Positions 36,617 to 44,435 of a stretch of 64,000 nucleotides of DNA are shown here, in pieces. Positions within the stretch are counted from its first letter, which is position 1, and every line of letters starts with the position of its first letter. The DNA lies in the NCBI RefSeq assembly GCF_000702885.1, contig NZ_JNKO01000003.1, forward strand, positions 1-64,000, read 5' to 3'. Position numbers and translations under genes: made by a program. The notes under the pieces were generated by a model. The model was given only the letters and a program-made list of their open reading frames with translations. It did no database searches and was not told where the DNA came from. The stretch is from Oribacterium sp. P6A1. Lineage in GTDB: Bacteria; Bacillota; Clostridia; Lachnospirales; Lachnospiraceae.

Positions 36617-37545
36617 TCATTAGCGTAATTCTTCTCGCCGCTGAACTGGATGATGGTGATGGCAAGAACGATGGCGAAAAGTACCAGAGAGCCTGCGCTT
36701 GCGATACCGAGATTCCAGTTTCTGAAAGCCTCTTCGTAAATGTAGTAAACAAGAACGATGGCGGATTTGTTAATGACTCCGTTGCTTCCTCCTGCCAGCA
36801 TATATACGATGTCGTATACCTTGAAGCAGTTGATGGTGAGCATGATGATGACGAAAAAGGTGGTAGGCTTTAACTGGGGAACAGTCACATATTTAAACTT
36901 CTGCCAGACATTGGCACCATCAAGTCCTGCCGCCTCATAAAGCTCTGTGTTGATGTTCTGAAGACCTGCAAGATAGATGACCATGTAGTAACCCATATTC
37001 TTCCAGATGGAGAACATGATGATGGTCATGAGAACCGTCTTAGGTGATGCGGCCCACTTGAGAGCGGGAATATGAAAAATATTCAGTAAAAGCTGATTGA
37101 TGACTCCGCCCTTTGCAGGTGTGAAAAGCATGTTCCAGACAGCGGCTACCGCAACAAGTGAAGCTACGTATGGGAAAAAGGTCACTGTTCTGAAGAAGTT
37201 CCTGCCTTTTATCTTCTGGTTGAGAAGGATGGCGAGGCCGAGAGCTATCATCAGTGTAAGAGGCACTGTAAAGATGCTGTAGATAACTGTGTTCTTGAGA
37301 GATGCCAGGAAACGGTCATCCGAAAAGATAGTTACAAAGTTTTGAATACCTACGAATTTCCACGGGTTACTACCGTCCCACTCCATAAATGCCATGATCA
37401 TGGCGAGGATGATGGGACCCAGAGTAAAGATGGCGAAACCGATGAAATTCGGAGCTATAAAGGAATAGGCAACCAGTGCCTGTTTAAATTTTCTGCGATT
37501 TGCTTCTTCTACGCCGGTTGTTCTTACAGTTGTAGCTGCTGTCAT
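36613..37545 (-). CDS. Carbohydrate ABC transporter permease (MalF type)
   Basis: A 310-residue membrane protein with six predicted helices (first at AYSFIAPNFIGFAIFTLGP) and the EAA loop YEAAGLDGANVWQKFKYVTVPQL. AGGAGG 7 nt before 37545 decides the start. It forms the translocation channel with the MalG-type permease. Palindromic repeats lie immediately on both sides of the gene. Confidence 0.93.
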   Translation of the reverse strand: MTAATTVRTTGVEEANRRKFKQALVAYSFIAPNFIGFAIFTLGPIILAMIMAFMEWDGSNPWKFVGIQNFVTIFSDDRFLASLKNTVIYSIFTVPLTLMIALGLAILLNQKIKGRNFFRTVTFFPYVASLVAVAAVWNMLFTPAKGGVINQLLLNIFHIPALKWAASPKTVLMTIIMFSIWKNMGYYMVIYLAGLQNINTELYEAAGLDGANVWQKFKYVTVPQLKPTTFFVIIMLTINCFKVYDIVYMLAGGSNGVINKSAIVLVYYIYEEAFRNWNLGIASAGSLVLFAIVLAITIIQFSGEKNYAND

Positions 37546-37568
37546 ATGGTGCCTCCTGAGTTTTGTGA

Positions 37569-37640
37569 TGTCAGCCGGTTGAAATTCGACTTCGTCGACG
37601 GCTGACGCTACATGCAGGGTTTTCATGGAAAACCTGAAAT
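37569..37640. repeat. Composite palindromic repeat, fifth unit
   Basis: GTCAGCC...GGCTGACGCTACATGC followed by a hairpin GTTTTC..GAAAAC and AAATATC. The GGCTGACGCTACATGC segment matches unit 4 in the 36340-36616 array. It lies in the gap between the binding-protein gene and permease 1. Confidence 0.75.
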
Positions 37641-37798
37641 ATCATTTGATTTAAAACTGCATTCAGCAAAAAACATCATAGGAAATAGATATGATCTCTT
37701 TTGCAGAATCCTGCCTTAAACCGTTTTGTATAGTCGGGGGAATTTAGAAATAAGCGATTAGATATCTTCTGATTTATCAGAAAGATTTTCATAGAATA

Positions 37799-37828
37799 AG
37801 GGCTGCCGCACTGTCGCACGACAGCCCT
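37799..37828 (-). terminator. Weak terminator/attenuator after binding-protein gene
   Basis: AGGGCTG...CAGCCCT stem with only TTATT after it on the minus strand, 49 nt past the binding-protein stop. Partial termination here would give more binding protein than permease. Confidence 0.6.
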
Positions 37829-37876
37829 GATAAGTTTTTGATTCAAGTGAATTATTCAGTCACAAAAGTGTAAGCA

Positions 37877-39247
37877 TTAGCCGATGATAGCCTGAACGCC
37901 CTCGTTCATAGCCTGAACTGCCTCATCGATTGTTGAAGACTCTGTCATGATGAGATCATGCTGCTCGTTGAGAACTGTCTCGATCTCTGATGACTTGTCA
38001 TTTGCAGGCATCTCAAGGTATGTGTGAGATGTGATGAGAGCTTCCTTGGAAGTATCGTCCTGAGGGAAACCATCCATAGATGCGATGGCTGAAACGATGT
38101 TCTCGTTTGTCATAGCAGGGATATTGCCTGTCTCGGCAAGAACCTGAGCACCCTTCTCTCCTGTTACGAACTTGATGAAGTCCCAGGCCTCGTCCTTGTG
38201 AGGAGCAGATGTAGGAAGTGCAAGAGCTGTGATGGTTGCAAGTGTTGAACCTGCCTCTACACCCTCAGCGTGAGGATACTTAACCATGCCCCAGTTTGTG
38301 CAGTCTGTGTACTCGCCTGACTTGATCTTGTTGATGAGAGTTGCGATGAACCATGAACCCATATTCATCATGGCAACATTACCCTGTGCAAATGCATCGC
38401 TGTAGTGAAGACCCTGTGTCTTAAGCGTTGCATAATCCATGCAGACACCGTCCTGCTGCTGCTTGAGAACCATCTCATAGTATGGCTTTGTGAAATCATA
38501 GTTGCCGCCTACGATGGTGTTCTTTCCGTCGAGGATACCGTCAAGCTGGATTGTTGATCTCCATGTGTGATAGTGAGCACCGTATACTTCGGAACCCGGT
38601 GTTGTATCTGTTACCTTGCGGGCCAGCTCATCGTACTGCTCCCATGTCATATCGTTTGTGGGATAATCAACTCCTGCCTTGTCGAAAACGTCCTTGTTGT
38701 AGTAAAGAACCCAGATGTCTGAACGGAAAGGAAGCTCATAGAGGCTGTCGTTGATAGTTACCTGATCTGTGATTCCGCCGTACTGCTTAAGATCGATTCC
38801 TGCCTCTTTGATCTTGTCATTCAGTGGTTCAAGAACGCCCTTGTTAACGAGTGTCATGTAACCCGGAACATCCTTGATGGTAACAACGTCGAAATCTGAA
38901 CCTGAACCGGAAAGCTGTGTTCCGAGAACAGTTGAATAGTCTGTTGAACCAAGGTCCACCATTTCAATGTTTACATTTGGGTGCTCAGCCTTGTAAGCAT
39001 CGATAAGCGGCTGATAGTAAGTGATGGATGATGCATCCCAAAGTGCCCACTTAAGTGTTACGGCTTCTCCGCCTGCTGCTTCTGTTGCAGCTTCTGTAGC
39101 CTTCTCTTCCTGTGCCTTTGTTTCGGCGGCAGCTGCTGTTGTTGCGGCAGCAGCTGCGGTTGTAGCAGTTGTTGAACTTCCGCCGCAAGCTGCAAGAGAT
39201 GTTGCAGCCATGGATGCAACAAGTAATGAACTAACGATCTTCTTCAT
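37877..39247 (-). CDS. Extracellular sugar-binding lipoprotein (SBP_bac_1)
   Basis: A 456-residue lipoprotein: signal peptide and lipobox LAAC (Cys21), an Ala/Thr/Glu-rich linker, then a family 1 solute-binding domain (TLKWALWDASSITYYQPLID start; NMGSWFIATL and a C-terminal helix). It delivers oligosaccharides, probably uronate-containing, to the two permeases downstream. First gene of the operon, behind a structured leader and opposite a sensor-kinase gene. Confidence 0.95.
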   Translation of the reverse strand: MKKIVSSLLVASMAATSLAACGGSSTTATTAAAAATTAAAAETKAQEEKATEAATEAAGGEAVTLKWALWDASSITYYQPLIDAYKAEHPNVNIEMVDLGSTDYSTVLGTQLSGSGSDFDVVTIKDVPGYMTLVNKGVLEPLNDKIKEAGIDLKQYGGITDQVTINDSLYELPFRSDIWVLYYNKDVFDKAGVDYPTNDMTWEQYDELARKVTDTTPGSEVYGAHYHTWRSTIQLDGILDGKNTIVGGNYDFTKPYYEMVLKQQQDGVCMDYATLKTQGLHYSDAFAQGNVAMMNMGSWFIATLINKIKSGEYTDCTNWGMVKYPHAEGVEAGSTLATITALALPTSAPHKDEAWDFIKFVTGEKGAQVLAETGNIPAMTNENIVSAIASMDGFPQDDTSKEALITSHTYLEMPANDKSSEIETVLNEQHDLIMTESSTIDEAVQAMNEGVQAIIG

Positions 39248-39292
39248 GTTTGTCCTCCTATTGTCGGGTTATTATAACCCTCTTTGATTTTT

Positions 39293-39369
39293 TGCCGGAA
39301 CCACGTACAGTCTTTGATACGACTGTGTCCAGTGGGTCAATGTCTACACTCTCTTGAGTGTTTCCGGCA
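39293..39369 (-). ncRNA. Candidate three-way-junction mRNA leader
   Basis: Upstream of the binding-protein gene, four helices nest: P1 TGCCGGAA/TTCCGGCA (39293-39300, 39362-39369), P3 (39301-39304, 39332-39335), P4 ACAGTC/GACTGT (39307-39312, 39321-39326), and P2 ACACTC/GAGTGT (39346-39351, 39356-39361). P2 and P3 stack directly on P1 and a 10-nt linker joins them. A further GGGTTA/TAACCC hairpin and AGGAGG follow. A weak promoter (-10 TACAAT at 39391-39396) would start the RNA just before P1. It matches no riboswitch class I recognise. Confidence 0.5.
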
Positions 39370-39572
39370 CATTGCCTTAAGTCTGAATTTATTGTAGAAT
39401 TTCTCTGTTTTTAACGGAATACAATTTTTTCAGAGTAATTTTGCTTTTTTTTAGCAGGTTTTTAAAAGATGTATTTTTATTTGAAAAAGATGTAGAAAAT
39501 TTCAATTCGGTTCTTTTGGCTACATTTTTTGATATAAAAGACTAAAACGAACTTATAAAGGACAGAGATCGT
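39370..39572. promoter_or_regulatory. Divergent promoter region of the polysaccharide locus
   Basis: A very AT-rich stretch between the two divergent units. Leftward -10 TACAAT (39391-39396) has a poor -35, as expected for an activator-dependent promoter. Rightward, GATATAAAA near 39531 may be the kinase -10. The AraC-type regulator encoded at 41813 probably binds here; no exact operator can be set. Confidence 0.45.
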
Positions 39573-41564
39573 ATGAAAATTGGTCCGGATATAAATAAAA
39601 GATTCAGTTCCATAAGATTTCAGATTGTGGTGTATTCCATGGGATTTGCCATTCTGATATCTCTCATGATCACAGCCATCAGCTTTTTTTACATTAGAGA
39701 TAATCTGAGACGAAATGTGAGGCAGACTGCTCTTAGCAGCCTGCAGCTGTTAGGCTCGGAGATGGATAAGTCACTGGATAATGCAACAAACTTTGCGCTT
39801 TGGACCACCATAGACAGTACCATAAACACCTACCTTAACAGGATGACAGCGTCGGGGAGAACTTCATCCGGAGAAGAACCACTGACTTATGAGGAGCAGC
39901 AGGAGAAAAACAGGGTTGAGAGGCGCCTTGCCCTTTCCACATGGGAGCATTTTAATGATGAATATAATGCCATGGGACGTACAAGGCATATTCAGAGAGT
40001 TCTGGTGAGCACCATGGATGGCAGACATTATCTCCAATCCATAAAGAATGCAGCCATCACCTCTTCTACCGGTGTCACAGGAAAGATAATGTCTACCAAT
40101 TACTTTTATCAGCTTCTTGATGCGGATGACTTCCGGTACTTCGGATTAAAGCAGAGTCCTGTCAATGCTCATTCAGAGGACAGCATTATCCCTATGGTGA
40201 GACCTATACAGTCTTCATCCTCCTCTGCCATTGTAGGCTTTGTTTATATGGAACTGTCACCCACCATCATTACATCCATCTTTAGTGATTACAGACTTGA
40301 ACAGGATGAAAGAGTCTTTGTGTCCATAGGTGAGGGTCATAAATATGAGTATAAAGAGGGCAGGCTCACGGAGTGTTCCGTGCCTGACGGGACTGTAAGT
40401 TACAGACTCAGGAACAAGGCATTTACACTGTATCTTCTTCCGTCACAGAGAAGCATGAACATCAGGATGAACTTCTATATAGCTGTCATCGGACTCATGG
40501 GATTTTTCATTATATGTATCGGACTTCTGCTTTGGTACCGTATGAATCATGTGATAAATGTTCCTATAACTAAGCTTCTCAAAAAGCTTGACAGGATAGG
40601 CAAGGGAGATTTCACCCGTGACGAGTCCATAGAGTGGGATTCGGAGCTGGGAGCTATAGGCGGAGGCATTAACACCTTGGCTTTGAATGTACAGAATCTT
40701 ATGGAAAAGAAGGTTCAGGATGAGAAGAAAAAGCAGGAACTGGAATATCAGATACTTCAGTCCCAGATAAACCCGCACTTCCTGTACAATACTCTGAATA
40801 CCATCAAGTGGATGGCCACCATTCAAGGGTCTGAGGGCATCGCTGACATGTCTACCGCACTTTCACGACTCCTCAGGAATATCTCAAAGAGCAAGGAGAA
40901 TGTCATCAGCCTGGAAAAGGAGCTTCAGCTGGTGAAGGACTATTTTACCATCATGAAGTATCGTTACGGCGGCACCATTGAGCTTGAATATGACATAAAG
41001 GATGAGTCGCTTCTGAAGGCTTCTGTGAACAGATTTTCACTTCAGCCCATCATCGAGAATGCTATCTTCCACGGTATCGAGCCTAAGGGCGGAGCCGGGA
41101 AGATAGTGCTCTCGGTTTATTTGAAAGATGATAGAGCAGCAATGGAGATTGATGCTGTGAACCGGGAAGTTAATGATGACAATGTTTCCGGCAAGAATTC
41201 TGTTAATGAAAAACATACCACTGAAAAAAGCGGTGATTTTGTCAGAGAAAATCATACTACTGAAGAAAGTGGTGAATCTGCAGGAATGGATTCGGATACA
41301 GTATCTGAAAGAAATACTAAGGAAAGAAAACTTCTCATCATCGAGGTCAAAGATAACGGTGTCGGCATGACTCAGGAGCAGATTGAAAAGACTCTTTCGG
41401 GTGAACTGGAAGGGGCTGATGATTTCTTCCGCCACATAGGAGTTGCCAATGTCTCTCAGAGGATAAAATATACCTTCGGAGAGGAATACGGGCTTTCCAT
41501 TGAGTCGGAGGTTTCAGAGTATACTGTGATGAGATTTACGCTTCCGTTTGTTGAAGCGGAATAA
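39573..41564 (+). CDS. YesM-type sensor histidine kinase
   Basis: 663 residues: TM1 (about 18-40), an extracellular sensing region (about 42-295), TM2 (about 302-322), HAMP, a His_kinase domain with His402 in NPHFLYNTLNTIKWMA, then an ATPase domain (N-box LQPIIENAIFHG, G-box DNGVGM). A Ser/Glu/Asn-rich insert of ~60 residues with an imperfect tandem repeat (KHTTEKSGDF / NHTTEESGES) splits the ATPase domain between N- and G-boxes. It faces the transporter operon and precedes its cognate regulator. Confidence 0.93.
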   Translation: MKIGPDINKRFSSIRFQIVVYSMGFAILISLMITAISFFYIRDNLRRNVRQTALSSLQLLGSEMDKSLDNATNFALWTTIDSTINTYLNRMTASGRTSSGEEPLTYEEQQEKNRVERRLALSTWEHFNDEYNAMGRTRHIQRVLVSTMDGRHYLQSIKNAAITSSTGVTGKIMSTNYFYQLLDADDFRYFGLKQSPVNAHSEDSIIPMVRPIQSSSSSAIVGFVYMELSPTIITSIFSDYRLEQDERVFVSIGEGHKYEYKEGRLTECSVPDGTVSYRLRNKAFTLYLLPSQRSMNIRMNFYIAVIGLMGFFIICIGLLLWYRMNHVINVPITKLLKKLDRIGKGDFTRDESIEWDSELGAIGGGINTLALNVQNLMEKKVQDEKKKQELEYQILQSQINPHFLYNTLNTIKWMATIQGSEGIADMSTALSRLLRNISKSKENVISLEKELQLVKDYFTIMKYRYGGTIELEYDIKDESLLKASVNRFSLQPIIENAIFHGIEPKGGAGKIVLSVYLKDDRAAMEIDAVNREVNDDNVSGKNSVNEKHTTEKSGDFVRENHTTEESGESAGMDSDTVSERNTKERKLLIIEVKDNGVGMTQEQIEKTLSGELEGADDFFRHIGVANVSQRIKYTFGEEYGLSIESEVSEYTVMRFTLPFVEAE

Positions 41565-41712
41565 GATTTCTTTATCAGGCTTCTAAATATCATTTGCGGG
41601 TGATCAGTCAGAATCGTTGTAGAATGATGAGATACGGATATCTATAATATAGAGCTGTATAATAAATGAAAAGTCTTTCATGAAATAAAAGGTTCTTTAA
41701 GGTGTGGTTTTC

Positions 41713-41783
41713 GGACGCTATCAAGTAAAAAGCGTCCCCCAATGCCAGTAGGGCTATCAAATTTTCGGTGAAATTCGATAGCC
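41713..41783. repeat. Paired hairpins before the response-regulator gene
   Basis: GGACGCT/AGCGTCC (41713-41737) and GGCTATC/GATAGCC with an inner AATTT/AAATT helix (41752-41783), then AATACATG. The layout resembles the composite palindromes at 36340 and 37569. They lie in the 248-nt gap between kinase and regulator and would be transcribed. Confidence 0.55.
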
Positions 41784-41812
41784 AATACATGTAAATATAG
41801 GAATGTTAATTT

Positions 41813-43285
41813 ATGTATAGAGTTTTGATTGTTGATGACGAGCCTCTGGTTCAGGTGGGGCTCAAATCCATGTTACAGGGATTTGAAAATGTTGAGGTGA
41901 TAGGTTCTGCTTCCAACGGAAAGGATGCTCTTGATATCATAGGGGCACAGAAACCGGACATAGTTATCGCGGATATCAAGATGCCTGTTATGACAGGTCT
42001 TGAGCTGCTTGCTGAATCCAGTAAGAATTTCGGACCGGTGCCGGCATTTATCATGCTGACAGCCTATGAAGAGTTTGATATGGTCCGTAAGGCCCTCTCC
42101 TATCAGGCTGTTGATTATCTTGTGAAGGTGGAGCTTGATAAGGAACAGCTGAGTGAGGCAATAAAGAAAGCTGTCGCCCGTGTAAATCAGGTGAGAAAGC
42201 CAGCTGTTCAAAAAGCTCCGGAGCTTTCACAGAATGCGGATACGGTTCAGCTTGAGGAACTGAGACAACGCTTTATGCTGAAGCTTTTACATGGAGAATT
42301 TCCGGATGAAGCTGCTCTGAAGCATGAAGCAACTAATGTCAGAATGGATTTCAAGTTTAACAGATATATCGCGGCATATGCGGAGATCGTGCTTCCGGGT
42401 GACAGTAAAAAACATCAAAACTGTACCTTTGATTCATTATCCCGAAATGATGCGGATATTGAGTCAGGGGATTTTGAAACAGATGAGAAAAACACTGATG
42501 ATATAAGTGCTGTGAAAGGTAAATGGCCGGGAGAAAGCCCTGATAAAAGCGGATATCATGCAAATGATATTTCTGAGAAAGTTATGGAAAGTGAAGCTGA
42601 CCGAATGATAACATTGTACCGCTCCTGCCTTTCCATGACGAGAGAAATCGTTGAACGCTACGCCCCCTGCTATCTTGTGTCAAATGATATCGAACACTTT
42701 ACAGTGATTTTCTTCTTTACTGAGAACACTCCGGTGGCGGAAAGCATGACCCACATTCAGGAAGCGGTGGAAAATGCCCATACCATGATAAACAATTATT
42801 TCAATGTTTCTCTCCGCTTTGGTATAGGAACTGCAGTCTCCTCTCCCATGGATATACATACCACTTTTGAAGAGGCTAAAACTGCTGAAAAAGAAACGGA
42901 TAAGGATGCGGCCATCAGACTGTTCAGCCACATCGTGGGTGCAAACCGCCGTTCCGGAAAAGATAAGCTTATAGCTATGATTCAGGACTATATAGATGAG
43001 AACCTGAAGGGAAAACTCCAACTTAATGAAATTGCCGATGCCTTTGGTCTTTCCCCGGCATATCTTTCAGTTCTCTTCAAAAAGAACACAGATATAGGTT
43101 TTTCCGAGTACGTTTATACGAGAAAGATCGAGCATGCAAAGAAAATGCTCCTCTCTGATGATATGAAGGTCTATGAAGTGGCGGATGCCCTCGGATTCGA
43201 GTCCGCCTACTACTTCTCAAAGGTCTTTAAAAAGGTGACGGGAGTTTCCCCCAGGGAATTTATTCAGGCAAAAAGTGAGGGATGA
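41813..43285 (+). CDS. YesN-type response regulator (receiver + AraC)
   Basis: 490 residues: receiver domain with phospho-acceptor Asp54 (VIADIKMP) and conserved acidic pair VDDE, a middle region, and two C-terminal AraC-type helix-turn-helices (ADAFGLSPAYLSVLFKK; VADALGFESAYYFSKVFKK). A low-complexity Asp/Ser/Lys insert lies in the middle (about residues 196-255). It probably activates the binding-protein operon when the adjacent kinase senses extracellular sugar. Confidence 0.95.
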   Translation: MYRVLIVDDEPLVQVGLKSMLQGFENVEVIGSASNGKDALDIIGAQKPDIVIADIKMPVMTGLELLAESSKNFGPVPAFIMLTAYEEFDMVRKALSYQAVDYLVKVELDKEQLSEAIKKAVARVNQVRKPAVQKAPELSQNADTVQLEELRQRFMLKLLHGEFPDEAALKHEATNVRMDFKFNRYIAAYAEIVLPGDSKKHQNCTFDSLSRNDADIESGDFETDEKNTDDISAVKGKWPGESPDKSGYHANDISEKVMESEADRMITLYRSCLSMTREIVERYAPCYLVSNDIEHFTVIFFFTENTPVAESMTHIQEAVENAHTMINNYFNVSLRFGIGTAVSSPMDIHTTFEEAKTAEKETDKDAAIRLFSHIVGANRRSGKDKLIAMIQDYIDENLKGKLQLNEIADAFGLSPAYLSVLFKKNTDIGFSEYVYTRKIEHAKKMLLSDDMKVYEVADALGFESAYYFSKVFKKVTGVSPREFIQAKSEG

Positions 43286-43298
43286 AAATACCCTATAG

Positions 43299-43445
43299 AA
43301 GGATGTGTCAGAACTTGAGCTGGGTATTCTTAAGTCCATAAGAAAATTCCTGGATAATGGCGGCACAGAGGAAATGGCCAGAAAACTCCTTGATGCTACA
43401 GACGAGCAACTGGAGATGGCCAAAAAGTTGAAAGTCTCGGAGTAA
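43299..43445 (+). pseudogene. C-terminal gene fragment or tiny ORF
   Basis: An open frame of 48 codons follows a TAG, reading DVSELELGILKSIRKFLDNG, then TEEMARKLLDATDEQLEMAK, then KLKVSE. It is strongly helical and ends 15 nt before the lipoprotein start. The only start candidate, a GTG at 43305, has no properly spaced ribosome binding site. Probably a remnant; family not recognised. Confidence 0.4.
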
Positions 43446-43460
43446 GAGGAAAATCAAAAT

Positions 43461-44258
43461 ATGAAAAAGAATTTACAAACCTTGGCACTGACAATGATTT
43501 TTGCAGCTACACTTGGGGCATGCGGTACTTCAGCAGATATTCCGGAAGCCGTAACGGAACAGGCAGAAACAACAAAGCAGATTGAAAAAACAGAAGAAGC
43601 AGTAAAATCAGTTATCACGGAGACATCCGATCATTCTGAATCTGCGGAAAGTGAAGAGAAAACCGGCCCTGCCGGAAACGAGCTTCAGAGTATCCCTGAG
43701 ACCATTTTAGATGCTTCAAGCAAGTCCGGGACTGATGCTCCCGATGAAGGTGAACACATTCCCGTGGATGTTTCAGAATGTAAAACATTTGATCAGGTAA
43801 TCTCTAAGCTTGCAAAGGATATGGGCTATGCAAATGTGAAGCTTGGAAATACGGATACTCTTTTAGTGGCATCAAAGACCATCAGCTTCGGGGAAAAAGA
43901 AACTGTGGAAGCTGTTGATGCTGATATTTACATGGCAGATGGGGATAAGATTCTGTACTGTGGTTATGTGACATCCGGGGGTTCGGCAAATCCCCTTGCT
44001 GTTTCAGAGGGATATCTCTATGCTGTTTCTCATCATTCAACAAAAAAGTATACCGTTACAGATGACGGAGTACTTGCGATTGATGAAGAAGTAACTGAAA
44101 AGTTTGATAAGGCTGGAAATGTTTCATACCATAGCTATTCGGATATTCATGTTCAGGATGCGTGTGAAAACGGTGTTGTGGAATATGATGCACCTTTACG
44201 GAGATTAAACAAAGAGTACTCAGATTCTGATGTTATTGAGTTTACTGTTGTGAAATAA
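43461..44258 (+). CDS. Lipoprotein of unknown function (intact paralogue)
   Basis: A 265-residue lipoprotein: lipobox LGAC (Cys21), a Glu/Thr/Ser-rich linker to about residue 105, then a C-terminal domain (TSGGSANPLAVSEGYLYAVS ... YDAPLRRLNKEYSD). The C-terminal ~150 residues are repeated almost exactly in the truncated copy at 45961-46419. AGAGGA precedes the ATG and a terminator follows. Function not recognised. Confidence 0.85.
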   Translation: MKKNLQTLALTMIFAATLGACGTSADIPEAVTEQAETTKQIEKTEEAVKSVITETSDHSESAESEEKTGPAGNELQSIPETILDASSKSGTDAPDEGEHIPVDVSECKTFDQVISKLAKDMGYANVKLGNTDTLLVASKTISFGEKETVEAVDADIYMADGDKILYCGYVTSGGSANPLAVSEGYLYAVSHHSTKKYTVTDDGVLAIDEEVTEKFDKAGNVSYHSYSDIHVQDACENGVVEYDAPLRRLNKEYSDSDVIEFTVVK

Positions 44259-44271
44259 AATAAACAGCAAA

Positions 44272-44300
44272 AAACCGGGCTTTGTGAGGCCCGGTTTTTT
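44272..44300 (+). terminator. Terminator, first copy
   Basis: AACCGGGC...GCCCGGTT stem followed by TTTTATTTT, 14 nt past the lipoprotein stop. It is nearly identical to the terminator at 46433-46465 and so belongs to the duplicated unit. Confidence 0.93.
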
Positions 44301-44303
44301 ATT

Positions 44304-44342
44304 TTAGCGATATTTATATTTGAATCTCAGTGCATTTGTGAA
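44304..44342 (-). pseudogene. Remnant 3' end of the secreted-protein gene
   Basis: On the minus strand FTNALRFKYKYR followed by a stop matches NNALRAKYKYR-stop of the secreted protein at 46531, in the same position relative to the terminator. Only about a dozen codons survive. It shows that the first lipoprotein copy once faced its own convergent copy of that gene. Confidence 0.7.
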
Positions 44343-44386
44343 TGGTGATTTGGATTTTATTTATGTAATGGTGTCAGCTATATTAC
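44333..44386. repeat. Short dispersed repeat, copy A
   Basis: CATTTGTGAA...TGGATTTTATTT.TGTAA.G.TGT is shared with 48339-48393, with a one-base gap. AT-rich, non-coding in both places. Confidence 0.45.
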
Positions 44387-44435
44387 TCAAACTACTACTA
44401 TGTATTTAGTGGTTACTCATATTTTATAAGTATGT

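Noticed and set aside
39293-39369. Hammerhead-type ribozyme
   Set aside because: A three-way junction and a GAAA segment are present, but the CUGANGA core is absent on both strands.
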